Of a DNA stretch of 64,000 nt, positions 34,288 to 42,940 are shown in pieces; positions within the stretch are counted from its first letter, which is position 1, and every line of letters starts with the position of its first letter. Made by a program: the position numbers and the translations under genes. The notes beneath the pieces were generated by a model. It was not told where the DNA came from. It made no database searches and worked only from the letters and a program-made list of their open reading frames with translations. Where the stretch lies: assembly GCF_024320865.1 (NCBI RefSeq), contig NZ_JANDBD010000007.1:1-64000 (forward strand), written 5' to 3'. This DNA is from Mycolicibacterium arenosum. GTDB taxonomy: Bacteria > Actinomycetota > Actinomycetes > Mycobacteriales > Mycobacteriaceae.

Positions 34288-35292
34288 GTGGGTATAGCCG
34301 ACCGGATCGACGCCCTGCAGGACCGCCATCCGTGGCTGGGCTTTCCGGTGGCCGTCATCTACAAGTTCGTCGACGACCAGGGCGGGTATCTCGCCGCGCT
34401 CATCGCCTACTACGCGTTCGTGTCGACGTTCCCGCTGCTGCTCCTGGGGTCGACGGTGCTCAGTTGGGTCCTCGACGGCGATCCCGACCTCCAGCAGCGC
34501 GTGATCGATTCGGCGCTGAGCCAGTTCCCCGTCATCGGCGACCAACTCAACCAGCCGACGCACCTCAGCGGCGGCGTCGTCGGCATCCTCATCGGTGTCC
34601 TCGGCGCGCTGTACGGCGGCCTCGGCATCGCGGTCGCGCTGCAGAACGCGATGAACGTCGCATGGGGGGTGCCACGCAACGAGCGCCCCAACCCCTTCGC
34701 GGCGAGGGCGCGCGGCCTGCTGATCCTGGCCACCGTCGGCACCGCACTGCTAGCCGCCGCCGTCCTCCCCAAGATCGGCGACCTCATCGGAATCACCGGC
34801 CCGATCGCGCGAATCGCCGTTCCCGTCGGCACCGTCGCGGTCAACACGCTGGCGTTCCTCTTCGCGTTTCACGTGTCGACCACACGCAAGCTCACCCTCG
34901 CCGAGATCGCGCCAGGCGCCGTCGCAGCCGCCGTCGGCTGGCAGCTGATCCAGTCGTTCGGCGGCACGTTCATCGGCCACGTGATGACCTCGGCGAGCGC
35001 GACGAACGCCGTCTTCGCGCTGATCCTCGGCATGCTCGCACTGTTCTACGCCACCGCGATCGTCGTGGTGCTGTGCGCCGAGGTGAACGTCGTGCGCGTC
35101 GACAAGCTCTATCCCCGCGCGGTGTTGACGCTGTTCACCGACAGCGTGGACCTCACCCCCGGCGACCGACGGGCCTACACGGCGCAGGCGGAAGCGCAGC
35201 GCAACAAGGACTTCCAGAACGTCGACGTCACCTTCGACGAGCCGGGCGACTCCGCCGAGCAGACGCAAAAGCCCCTGAATCCCGCCAAATGA
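34288..35292 (+). CDS. YihY/BrkB-family inner-membrane protein
   Basis: Product of 334 residues with six membrane helices and the family motif YLAALIAYYAFVSTFPLLLL, followed by LYGGLGIAVALQNAMNVAWGVPR and GATNAV-like FGGTFIGHVM. Once annotated ribonuclease BN, the family is now considered transport-like with unknown substrate. The GTG start at 34288 lies in a divergent arrangement with the glsB-like gene. The last about 12 codons are part of a 57-bp palindrome, so the C-terminus is set by a repeat. Confidence 0.82.
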   Translation: MGIADRIDALQDRHPWLGFPVAVIYKFVDDQGGYLAALIAYYAFVSTFPLLLLGSTVLSWVLDGDPDLQQRVIDSALSQFPVIGDQLNQPTHLSGGVVGILIGVLGALYGGLGIAVALQNAMNVAWGVPRNERPNPFAARARGLLILATVGTALLAAAVLPKIGDLIGITGPIARIAVPVGTVAVNTLAFLFAFHVSTTRKLTLAEIAPGAVAAAVGWQLIQSFGGTFIGHVMTSASATNAVFALILGMLALFYATAIVVVLCAEVNVVRVDKLYPRAVLTLFTDSVDLTPGDRRAYTAQAEAQRNKDFQNVDVTFDEPGDSAEQTQKPLNPAK

Positions 35293-35312
35293 GGGGACTT
35301 TGCGTCTGCTCG
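35256..35312. repeat. 57-bp palindrome overlapping the end of the yihY gene
   Basis: Arms of 21 nt (35256-35276 and 35292-35312) differ at two positions and enclose a 15-nt loop that contains the stop codon region. The arm core is CGAGCAGACGCAAA. It differs in sequence from the 59-bp family but has the same loop length. It ends 13 bases before the convergent helicase gene stop and could serve as a two-way terminator. Confidence 0.75.
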
Positions 35313-35325
35313 CGGGACAACACGC

Positions 35326-36978
35326 CTAGGTGATGTTGAGCCGGCTCGCCAACTCCGGCCCACCGACGTCGCGGATGAAGTCCGGGTCGCCGCACACGAC
35401 GAGTTGGTCACGCGCACGCGACAATCCGACGTAGAGCCGCTCGCGGGACCGCTCGAACTTGCTCTCGTCGTTGACCACCAGCACGACGGCGCGGCGTTCG
35501 AGGCCCTTGAACCCGAGCACGTGGCCGTAGAACACCTGGGCGGCGTCCCAGAAGCTGTCCCAGTACTCCCGGTGGCCCGCACGCTGCCGCTCGATCTGCT
35601 CGGGATGCCTGCTCCCCGTCGTCAGCAGCGCGACGTCCTCTGGGCGCCAACCGGATTCGAGTAACTCGTCGACCTGATCATCGCCCACGCCCATCGCCTC
35701 GTCCCGCGAGCACGGCACGAACGTGACGGCTGGTCCCTCTCCGCCGAGGAAGCGCATCGGGTGGTCGACGAGCGGCTGGAACGCGTTAGCGATCTGCCGG
35801 GTATTGCGCAGGTTGTGATCGAGGATCAGCGGGACGAGCGGCACCGGCGGCGACCCGTGCCGATCGAACACGCGCTGCCCCTCGTCGCTGAAGACGTAGA
35901 TGCCGCCCGTCTCGTCGTCCTTGAGCGCGGCGAGCAGCGGATCCCACCACGCGTCGGCGAAGTCCTGCGCCTCGTCGACCACGATCGAATCGAAGCGATG
36001 GCCCGGCTCCAGTTCCCGTGCCAGTTGCGCCATCTGCAGCGGCAGGTCCTGTTCCCACCACTTCACGGTGTCGTCGTTGCGCAGCGACTCGTCGGGGCCC
36101 TCGGCCGCGCCCCACTTCTTGCCGAGGTCGTGGAACTCGCCGACGTAGGCGGGCCGCTGCTTCCACGGCCACGTCGCCGAGACGCGCTCCAGGAACGACG
36201 CCAACCCGTGCGAGTAGCACACCAGCGCCACCCGCTCACCGCGCTGCGCGAGCCTGCGGGCCTGCTCCATCGCGAGGAACGTCTTGCCGCTGCCCGCGCC
36301 GCCGCGGACCTCGACGCGGTGCAGCAGCCGGATGGCGTCGAGGATCACCGCCTGATGCTCGGTCAGCGCGTCGGCCGCATCCTCGTTGGCCAGCGCGCGA
36401 GCCAGTACGGACCGCTGAGGTAAACCCCTGCCGGACAACGCCGTCGACAACTGCTCGATACCCTCCAGCGTCAGCAGTGGGCGGTCCTGCTCCTGGTCGA
36501 GCAGCACAGCGCGCAGCTTCTCGACGAGTGTCGGGAGGTCGTCGCGGTCGACGACCTTCCAGCGCGGGCACTCCGGCAGCGCGAAGTCCTGCCCGATCTC
36601 CGCGTTGGGGAAGACGACGACGTGATCCCAGCGCAGCCGGTTCTGCGTCCAGCGTTCGTCGTCCTCGATGAACTTCCGCAGCGCGTAGCAGGCCTGCCGG
36701 ACCTGACGCACCGGGTGGATCTCCTGATCGCGGCCGCCCTTGCGCTGTAGCCAGTTGGCGCCGTCGTGCCACACCAGCCCGCCCTTGACCTCGACGCAGA
36801 CGATCCCGGCGCCCTCGATCGCGACGACGAAGTCGAGCTCGTGGTCCTTCAGGTGATCGGTCACCCGCTGGCCGGCGATGACGCCGTCGTTGGGCTTCAA
36901 CTGCTCGATGAGCGCCTGATACACGGCGCGCTCCGCGTCATTGGCGAGACGCGGAGTCTCCTCGGGCGAAATGGTCAC
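35326..36978 (-). CDS. NERD-domain nuclease fused to UvrD/Rep-type helicase
   Basis: Product of 550 residues. An N-terminal NERD domain (about 8-125) has Asp49 and the EVKG motif with Lys65, the expected nuclease centre. The helicase follows: Walker A RGGAGSGKT (Lys232), Walker B IVVDEAQDF, motif IV-like LDHNLRNT, and a C-terminal VYYGHVLGFKGLERR/YVGLSRARDQL block. Such fusions are thought to act in DNA repair or defence. The GTG at 36978 has GGGAGG eight bases upstream and is preferred to the GTG at 36996. It lies close to the vsr/methyltransferase genes but is transcribed alone. Confidence 0.85.
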   Translation of the reverse strand: MTISPEETPRLANDAERAVYQALIEQLKPNDGVIAGQRVTDHLKDHELDFVVAIEGAGIVCVEVKGGLVWHDGANWLQRKGGRDQEIHPVRQVRQACYALRKFIEDDERWTQNRLRWDHVVVFPNAEIGQDFALPECPRWKVVDRDDLPTLVEKLRAVLLDQEQDRPLLTLEGIEQLSTALSGRGLPQRSVLARALANEDAADALTEHQAVILDAIRLLHRVEVRGGAGSGKTFLAMEQARRLAQRGERVALVCYSHGLASFLERVSATWPWKQRPAYVGEFHDLGKKWGAAEGPDESLRNDDTVKWWEQDLPLQMAQLARELEPGHRFDSIVVDEAQDFADAWWDPLLAALKDDETGGIYVFSDEGQRVFDRHGSPPVPLVPLILDHNLRNTRQIANAFQPLVDHPMRFLGGEGPAVTFVPCSRDEAMGVGDDQVDELLESGWRPEDVALLTTGSRHPEQIERQRAGHREYWDSFWDAAQVFYGHVLGFKGLERRAVVLVVNDESKFERSRERLYVGLSRARDQLVVCGDPDFIRDVGGPELASRLNIT

Positions 36979-37128
36979 GTCGACGGCCTCCCTCACTGCG
37001 ACGTGTCCGATGGTATCGACGCCGTCTCACAATTCGGGCGCTCCACACCGCCGCGTGGTTTGATGTACCCAGCTCGGGAACCGGGGGGGTTCGCAGGTGA
37101 GCGGTTCGACACGGATGGGGGAATCCGA

Positions 37129-37626
37129 ATGTCCATACACACTGAACGCGCACAGTTGGATGAGTTGCTGGAGCGCATCCCGGACACGATCGACTTCGAT
37201 GTCGAGGACGCCGAGGGCTGCCGCGATCTCGGGCGGTGGCTGGAGCTCACGCTGCGACACCGGCTCGGACTGGCGTTCATCGCCCGTGACGAGACCGGAG
37301 GAATTCCGGTTCCGTTGGGCGACAACGTTGTTCATGTCCGATACGGCGATGGCGATGAACAGTTCGTCACCGTGTCGACGCTGCTGCTCGAGGATGCCGC
37401 GCTGACGCCCGAGCTCTACGAGGCGGTCAACGCCATCAACGCGCACACGCCGCTGGCGAAGACCGTGATCGACACCGCCGGGCGCCGGATCGTCACGTCG
37501 GTTGACCTCGAGGTCGTCGACACGCTGTCGCCGCACGACCTGATGCTGGCCATCGAGATCGTCGGCCGGGCGGCGGAGCAGTTCGGTTGTCGGCTGCAAA
37601 GCCGCTTCGGCAGCGTCGACGCCTGA
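37129..37626 (+). CDS. YbjN / type III secretion-chaperone-fold protein
   Basis: Product of 165 residues with no signal or membrane helix. The pattern resembles the YbjN/T3SS-chaperone-like fold (PLGDNVVHVRYGDGDEQFVTVSTLLLEDA, LYEAVNAINAHTPLAKTVID). These proteins are predicted chaperones or stress modulators; I cannot assign a client. The ATG at 37129 follows GGGGGAA. It is 25 bases upstream of the M15 peptidase gene. Confidence 0.6.
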   Translation: MSIHTERAQLDELLERIPDTIDFDVEDAEGCRDLGRWLELTLRHRLGLAFIARDETGGIPVPLGDNVVHVRYGDGDEQFVTVSTLLLEDAALTPELYEAVNAINAHTPLAKTVIDTAGRRIVTSVDLEVVDTLSPHDLMLAIEIVGRAAEQFGCRLQSRFGSVDA

Positions 37627-37651
37627 CCCAACCCGACGCTTACCGTGGGGT

Positions 37652-38380
37652 ATGTCCCGACGGGCCCGCATGACCGCTGCGGCGCTGGCCGCCGCCACCC
37701 TGGTCCTGGCGCAGTGCGCCGCGCCTGACGCACCACCACCGCCGCCGTCGACAACGACGACGACGACCACGACGACCACGACGACGACCACGACGACCGT
37801 CACCCCGACCACGACCGTCGCCCCGCCGAGCCGCATCCACCCGGTCACTGTTGAGGAGCTCGGGCCGTCCTGGCGACCCGGCTGCCCGACGCCACCCGAG
37901 GAGCTGCGCCGCGTCGACCTGGACTACATCGGGTTCGACGGGCGGACCCGTCGCGGCGAGTTGATCGTGCACCGGGAGCTGGCCGACGAGGTCGTCGCGA
38001 TCTTCGCCGAACTCGAGCGCCAACGTTTTCCCATCGAACGGATGCAGGCGGTCACGGCCTATCCCGACGCCGACGACGAGCTGTCGATGCGCGACAACAA
38101 CACGTCGGCGTTCAACTGCCGCGGCATCCCCGGCAGCACGAGCTGGTCGTGGCACGCGTACGGCCGGGCGATCGACGTCAATCCGAAGCTGAACCCGTTC
38201 GTCCCGCGCGGCGAGCCCGCCCAGCCCGCCAACGCCGGGGAGTTCGTCGACCGCAGCCGGTCTTTGCCGGGCATGCTGCATGCGGGCGATCCCGCGGTCC
38301 GCGTGTTCACCGATCGCGGGTGGGCCTGGGGCGGGAACTGGACCAACCCGCTGGATTATCAACACTTCGAGCGTCCGTGA
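37652..38380 (+). CDS. M15-family D-Ala-D-Ala carboxypeptidase-like exported protein
   Basis: Product of 242 residues. An N-terminal hydrophobic segment (7-20) ends ...VLAQC, a cysteine that could be a lipidation site although Gln at -1 is unusual. A Pro tract and 16 consecutive threonines (34-49) form a spacer. The catalytic domain is the VanY-like M15C type: zinc ligands His168 and Asp175 in SWHAYGRAIDV, and His238 in DYQHFE. It would trim peptidoglycan peptides outside the membrane. The ATG at 37652 follows GGGG. A hairpin at 38372-38390 closes the gene. Confidence 0.85.
   Translation: MSRRARMTAAALAAATLVLAQCAAPDAPPPPPSTTTTTTTTTTTTTTTTVTPTTTVAPPSRIHPVTVEELGPSWRPGCPTPPEELRRVDLDYIGFDGRTRRGELIVHRELADEVVAIFAELERQRFPIERMQAVTAYPDADDELSMRDNNTSAFNCRGIPGSTSWSWHAYGRAIDVNPKLNPFVPRGEPAQPANAGEFVDRSRSLPGMLHAGDPAVRVFTDRGWAWGGNWTNPLDYQHFERP
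37751..37798 (+). repeat. ACN-triplet repeat encoding 16 threonines
   Basis: Sixteen consecutive Thr codons, mostly ACG with ACC interruptions, form a low-complexity tract in the exported peptidase gene. Interruptions make strand slippage less likely than in a pure repeat. Confidence 0.9.
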
Positions 38381-38390
38381 CGAACGGACG
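38372..38390 (+). terminator. Terminator-like hairpin after the M15 gene
   Basis: CGTCCGT (38372-38378) and ACGGACG (38384-38390) form a perfect 7-bp stem with a 5-nt loop that includes the stop codon. No T-tract follows, as in many mycobacterial intrinsic terminators. Confidence 0.4.
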
Positions 38391-38425
38391 ATTAGTGCGC
38401 GGCAGCTACGGGTATCGTCCGAACG

Positions 38426-39334
38426 ATGTCATCGAAAGCCGAGTCCAAGTGGCTCTCCAAGTCCGCGTCCGAGACCCGTGGGTCGGACAAGAAGGAAGTC
38501 CAGTTCCACTACGACATCTCGAACGACTTCTTCAAGCTCTGGCAGGACCCCAGCCAGACCTACAGTTGTGCGTACTTCGAGAAGGACGACTACACGCTCG
38601 AGCAGGCGCAGCTCGCGAAGGTCGACCTGTCGCTGGGCAAGCTCGGTCTGCAGCCGGGGATGACACTGCTCGACATCGGCTGCGGCTGGGGTTCGACCAT
38701 CGCACGCGCGGTCGAGAAGTACGACGTCAACGTCATCGGCCTGACGCTGTCGGAGAACCAGAAGCAGCACATCGAGGACAACCGGTTCCCGAACATCGAC
38801 ACCAGCCGCAGCATGGAGGTCCGGCTGCAGCCGTGGGAGGATTTCGACGGGCAGGTGGACCGCATCGTCTCGATCGGCGCGTTCGAGCACTTCGGGTTCA
38901 ACAAGTACGACGACTACTTCAAGAAGACATCGAGCTGGCTACCGGATGACGGCGTGATGATGCTGCACACCATCATCATTCCGGAGGACGACGAGATCAA
39001 GGCCAAGAAGCTTCCGCTGACGATGTCGCGGGTGCGGTTCATCAAGTTCATCATGGACGAGATCTACCCCGGCGGCCGTTTGCCGCTGGGGTCGATGGTG
39101 AAGGAGCACGCGGTCAAGGCGGGCTGGACCATCACGCAGGAGCAGCACCTGCAGCCGCACTACGTGAAGACGCTCGATACGTGGGCAGCGAACCTCGAGG
39201 CGAAGAAGGACGAGGCCATCGAGATCACCTCCGAGGAAATCTACGAGAGGTTCCTGAAGTACCTGACCGGGTGCGCCGACCTGTTCCGCGAAGGCTACAC
39301 CGACGTCGCTCAATTTACTTGTGAGAAGCGCTGA
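38426..39334 (+). CDS. Mycolic-acid cyclopropane synthase / methyltransferase (CmaA/MmaA/PcaA type)
   Basis: Product of 302 residues. SAM-binding motif LLDIGCGWGS (82-90) and TLSENQ follow the family pattern. All residues that hold the active-site bicarbonate in CmaA-type enzymes are present: Cys48 (TYSCAYF), Glu154 (GAFEHFG) and His181 (LHTI). It should modify double bonds of meromycolates, by cyclopropanation or methylation; which one cannot be told from sequence alone. A second, divergent member follows 90 bases downstream. Confidence 0.9.
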   Translation: MSSKAESKWLSKSASETRGSDKKEVQFHYDISNDFFKLWQDPSQTYSCAYFEKDDYTLEQAQLAKVDLSLGKLGLQPGMTLLDIGCGWGSTIARAVEKYDVNVIGLTLSENQKQHIEDNRFPNIDTSRSMEVRLQPWEDFDGQVDRIVSIGAFEHFGFNKYDDYFKKTSSWLPDDGVMMLHTIIIPEDDEIKAKKLPLTMSRVRFIKFIMDEIYPGGRLPLGSMVKEHAVKAGWTITQEQHLQPHYVKTLDTWAANLEAKKDEAIEITSEEIYERFLKYLTGCADLFREGYTDVAQFTCEKR

Positions 39335-39424
39335 TTCGATCGGCGTGTTGCAATGGACAATGAGGAACACGAGTAGGCGGTACGAGTAGATTCCAATCGG
39401 GGTCTATTCCGAGTGGAGATGGTC

Positions 39425-40315
39425 GTGAGCGCAGTGGTCGAGAACGAGCCGACAACGGACATGGAGCCGCACTTCGCAGAGGTGCAGGCGCATTACGACC
39501 TGTCGGATGACTTCTTCGGCCTCTTCCAGGACCCCTCTCGCACCTACAGCTGCGCGTACTACGAGCGCGACGACATGACGCTCGCCGAGGCGCAGCTCGC
39601 GAAAATCGATCTGGCACTGGGCAAGTTGGAACTGCAGCCGGGAATGACGTTGCTCGACATCGGGTGCGGTTGGGGTTCGGTGATGCGGCGGGCCGTGGAG
39701 AAGTACGACGTCAACGTCATCGGACTGACCTTGAGCCGCAACCAGCATGCGTTCGCGCAGAAGTTGCTCGACGGCTTGGACACCGAACGCTCGCGGCGGG
39801 TGCTGCTGCACGGGTGGGAGGAGTTTCACGAGCCCGTCGACCGGATCATCAGCATCGAGGCCATCGAAGCGTTTCCGCAGGAGCGCTACGCGCCGTTCTT
39901 CAAGTCGTGCGCCAGCCTGCTGCCCGAGGGTGGCCGCATGGTGATTCAGGCGATCCTCGGGCATCCGCTGAAGCGCTGGCCCGAGATGGGCATCCCGATC
40001 GTGATGACCGACCTGCGGTTCATGCGCTTCATCGCCAAGGAGATCTTCCCCGGCGGGTCGATCCCCTGCGACGACGACATCACCGGGCTGTCCGCCCAGG
40101 CCGGCTTGACGACGGAGCGCACGCAGCTGCTCGACGAGCACTACGTCCGCACGCTGGACACCTGGGCCGAAGCCCTCGAGGCCAACCACGACGCGGCCGT
40201 CGCGGCGACGTCGGAGGAGGTCTACGAGCGCTACATGAAGTACCTGACCGGGTGCAGCGACTTCTTCCGGCGCGGCATCAGCCAGCTGGGGCAGTTCACC
40301 CTCGTCAAGAGCTGA
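39425..40315 (+). CDS. UmaA-like mycolic-acid methyltransferase with altered bicarbonate site
   Basis: Product of 296 residues, similar to UmaA. SAM motif LLDIGCGWGS (76-85) is intact, as are Cys43 and Glu148. The position of the bicarbonate-binding His (181 in the first enzyme) is Gln175 in MVIQAIL, and the preceding loop reads SIEAIEAFP instead of SIGAFEHFG. Since bicarbonate acts as general base in cyclopropane synthases, the reaction may differ or be lost. The GTG at 39425 has GGAG six bases upstream and is preferred to one at 39413. The stop runs into the convergent ketoacyl-synthase gene (40305). Confidence 0.85.
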   Translation: MSAVVENEPTTDMEPHFAEVQAHYDLSDDFFGLFQDPSRTYSCAYYERDDMTLAEAQLAKIDLALGKLELQPGMTLLDIGCGWGSVMRRAVEKYDVNVIGLTLSRNQHAFAQKLLDGLDTERSRRVLLHGWEEFHEPVDRIISIEAIEAFPQERYAPFFKSCASLLPEGGRMVIQAILGHPLKRWPEMGIPIVMTDLRFMRFIAKEIFPGGSIPCDDDITGLSAQAGLTTERTQLLDEHYVRTLDTWAEALEANHDAAVAATSEEVYERYMKYLTGCSDFFRRGISQLGQFTLVKS

Positions 40316-41570
40316 TTCGGGGCGCGCCGAACACCAGGGCCGCGTTGTTGCCGCTGAACCCGAAGCTGTCGGTCAGCGCGTAGCGGTACGTGCCCGGCCG
40401 GGGAGCACCCGCCACCACGTCGAGATCGATCGCGGGGTCGAGGTGCTCGAGATTCCGCGTCGCGGGCACCACCTGATCCCGCAGCGCCTGCACCGCCAGC
40501 ACCGCGTCCACGGCGCCCGCCGCTCCCCAGGAGTGCCCCAGCGCGCCCTTCGGCGCGTACACCGCGGGCCGGTTGTCCCCGAGCGCGAGGTGCAGTGCCG
40601 TCGCCTCGGCGAGGTCGCCCTTCACGGTGCCTGCGGCGTCGGCGATGACGAGGTCGATGTCGGCCGGTTCCAGCCCGGCGAGTTCAATCGCCCTGCTGAT
40701 GGCGTCGGCGGCGGCTTCGCCGCTCGGGTCGGGTTCGGCGACGTCGAAGCTGTCCGAGGTCATGCCGGACCCCATCAGCCGGGCGAGAACCGGCGCGTTG
40801 CGCGCGGTGGCGTGTTCCTCGGACTCGAGCACCAGCAGCGCGCCGCCCTCGCTGAACACCAAGCCGTCGCGGTCCCTGTCGAACGGACGGGCCGCGCCGG
40901 CGGGGTCGTCGTTGTTGGTCGACAGCAGACCGAGTTGGTAGAACGCGGCGATGGGCGCCGCGGTGATGGCGCCGTCGATACCGCCGCATAGCGCGATGTC
41001 CGCCTCGCCGAGCGCCAGGTGACGCCACGCCTCGGCGATCGCGGTCGCGCCGGATGACGCTGCGGTCAGCGGAGTGATGATGCCCGCCTTCGCTTTACGT
41101 TCCAGCCCGATCGCAGCGGCGGGCGCATTGGGCATGAACATCTGCACGGCGAGCGGGGAGACGGCCCGCATGCCCTTGGAGACGAAGCCGGCGTACGCGG
41201 CGACGGCTTCCTCGGTGGTGCCCAGCGCGGTGCCGATCGACACCATCAGCCTGGTGGTGTCGACGTCCTCGCCGAGCCCGGCCGAGTCCCAGAGCCGACG
41301 GCTCAGGACCAGACCGACCTTCTGCAGGTACGACAGCCGACGCAGCTCGACGCGGTTGAGGCGCGTGTCGAAATCCTCGCGGACCTGACCGCCGATGCGA
41401 ACGGGCAGGTTGAACTCGTCGACATACGGCGGTTCCAGGGTGCGGATGCCGCTGCCGCCGTCGAGCAGGGCGCGCCAGGTCTCGTCGGCGTCGGGCGCGA
41501 TGGAGGTGGTCGATGCGATCGCGGTGACGACGACGTCGGTGAGTCCGTCTCCGGTTCTCGGCGTTGCCAT
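40305..41570 (-). CDS. KasA/KasB-like beta-ketoacyl synthase homologue lacking catalytic Cys and His
   Basis: Product of 421 residues that aligns with KasA along its length. The active-site Cys171 of KasA is Ala171 here (LTAASSG against VSACSSG), and His311 is Asp311 (IADAAGT against NAHGTAT). Lys341 and His346 (PKGALGHSWGA) are retained. Condensation is therefore not expected. A chain-length-factor-like, decarboxylase-like or structural role in a FAS-II complex is more likely. The start at 41570 is preferred to 41597 by similarity to KasA; neither has a strong ribosome-binding site. It is convergent with the methyltransferase pair. Confidence 0.85.
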   Translation of the reverse strand: MATPRTGDGLTDVVVTAIASTTSIAPDADETWRALLDGGSGIRTLEPPYVDEFNLPVRIGGQVREDFDTRLNRVELRRLSYLQKVGLVLSRRLWDSAGLGEDVDTTRLMVSIGTALGTTEEAVAAYAGFVSKGMRAVSPLAVQMFMPNAPAAAIGLERKAKAGIITPLTAASSGATAIAEAWRHLALGEADIALCGGIDGAITAAPIAAFYQLGLLSTNNDDPAGAARPFDRDRDGLVFSEGGALLVLESEEHATARNAPVLARLMGSGMTSDSFDVAEPDPSGEAAADAISRAIELAGLEPADIDLVIADAAGTVKGDLAEATALHLALGDNRPAVYAPKGALGHSWGAAGAVDAVLAVQALRDQVVPATRNLEHLDPAIDLDVVAGAPRPGTYRYALTDSFGFSGNNAALVFGAPRISS

Positions 41571-41749
41571 GATTCGCTGTATAGCCCTTTCGATCATGAT
41601 CTATGCGGCGTTTACGCACGGGTTAATCACACGCGCACCGGTAGCCGCTGATAGCGGAGCATACGTCGATCTGCCCACGCTGCACCTAATCGGCGAACTC
41701 CATCAACTGCCGACTCACCGGCCTCGCGACCCCACTACACTGCGGGTTC

Positions 41750-42940
41750 ATGGGCATCATCGCCAAGCTCAAGGGTGAACTGGTCGACATCATCGAGTGG
41801 TTCGACGACACTCGCAACACCCTCGCCTGGCGCTACCCCCGCTACGAGAACGAGATCAAGAACGGCGCCGAGCTGATCGTCCGCGAGGGGCAGCAGGCCG
41901 TGTTCGTGTACCGCGGCCAGATCGCCGATAAGTTCGGGCCGGGGCACTACCAACTGGTCACCGAGAACCTGCCCATCCTGTCGACGCTGCAGGGCTGGCC
42001 GCACGGGTTCAAGAGCCCGTTCCGCAGCGAGGTGTACTTCATCAACACCCGCCCGGTCACCGACCTTCGTTGGGGTACGCCGTCGCCGGTCACCGTGCGC
42101 GACCCCGACTTCACCATGGTGCAGGTCCGCGCGAACGGGCTGTGCGTCCTGCGGATCGCCGATCCTGAGGTCTTCCTGCGCGAGGTCATCGGCACCGACT
42201 CGTCGGTGAACACCGAGGAGATCGCCGAACTGCTGCGCCGCGTCATCACGCTGGCGTTCTCCGACATGATCATGGCCAGTGGGCTCGGCGCGATCGATCT
42301 GCAGGGCCGTCAGGTCGAGCTGAGCGACAAACTGCGCGACTTCGTCCAGGAGCGCGTCGACAACGAGTTCGGTCTCAAGGTCGACAGCATGACGATGAAC
42401 ATCACGCTGCCCGAGGAGATCACGCAGGCGATGACGCGCGGCGTGGCCCGCGGCGTGGAGCAGGCGCGCTACCTGGACAACGTCGGCCCGATGGACCGGC
42501 TGCAGCAGGGTGCGGCCGCCGAGGCGATGGTCGAAGCCGCCAAGAACCCCGGCGGCGGTGCGGGCACGATGATGGGCGCGGGCATGGGCATGGCGCTCGG
42601 CCAGCAGATGGGCCACATGATGGCCGGCGGCCAGCAGGGGTACGGGCCACCGCAGCAGGGCCACGCACCCCCACCGCTGCCGCCGCAGCAGACCTTCCAC
42701 GCCGAGATCAACGGGCAGGCCGTCGGGCCGTTGACCATCGACCAGGTGCGTCCGTACGTCGCGGCGGGCCAGGTGACGCCGCATACGAACGTGTGGTCCT
42801 CGGGAATGCCGAACTGGGTTGTCGCACAGTCGGTTCCCGTGCTGGCGCAGCTGTTCGGGCCGCCGCCGGGGCCACCGCCGCTGCCGCCGCGGCCTCCGGG
42901 TCCGCCCGCCCCGCCGCCGTCTCCCGGCCCGCCGGCGTGA
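41750..42940 (+). CDS. SPFH-domain protein with GYF_2 domain (YdjI/virion-core-like)
   Basis: Product of 396 residues. An SPFH/band-7 domain of the YdjI type spans about 30-265 (LIVREGQQAVFVYRGQ, FGPGHYQL, MTMNITLPEEI). A Gly/Met-rich linker (275-320) and a Pro-rich stretch precede a GYF_2 domain (about 323-368, FHAEINGQAVGPLTIDQV...W). The last 25 residues are nearly all Pro/Gly. The relatives form membrane-associated assemblies. The stop overlaps the GTG start of the zinc-ribbon gene (GTGA at 42937), making a three-gene operon. Confidence 0.82.
   Translation: MGIIAKLKGELVDIIEWFDDTRNTLAWRYPRYENEIKNGAELIVREGQQAVFVYRGQIADKFGPGHYQLVTENLPILSTLQGWPHGFKSPFRSEVYFINTRPVTDLRWGTPSPVTVRDPDFTMVQVRANGLCVLRIADPEVFLREVIGTDSSVNTEEIAELLRRVITLAFSDMIMASGLGAIDLQGRQVELSDKLRDFVQERVDNEFGLKVDSMTMNITLPEEITQAMTRGVARGVEQARYLDNVGPMDRLQQGAAAEAMVEAAKNPGGGAGTMMGAGMGMALGQQMGHMMAGGQQGYGPPQQGHAPPPLPPQQTFHAEINGQAVGPLTIDQVRPYVAAGQVTPHTNVWSSGMPNWVVAQSVPVLAQLFGPPPGPPPLPPRPPGPPAPPPSPGPPA

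Noticed and set aside
37715..37720. Lipobox in the M15 peptidase (and the similar one near 47920)
   Set aside because: Both cysteines have Gln at -1 (AQC, TQC) instead of Gly/Ala/Ser. I kept them as possible but not called lipoproteins.
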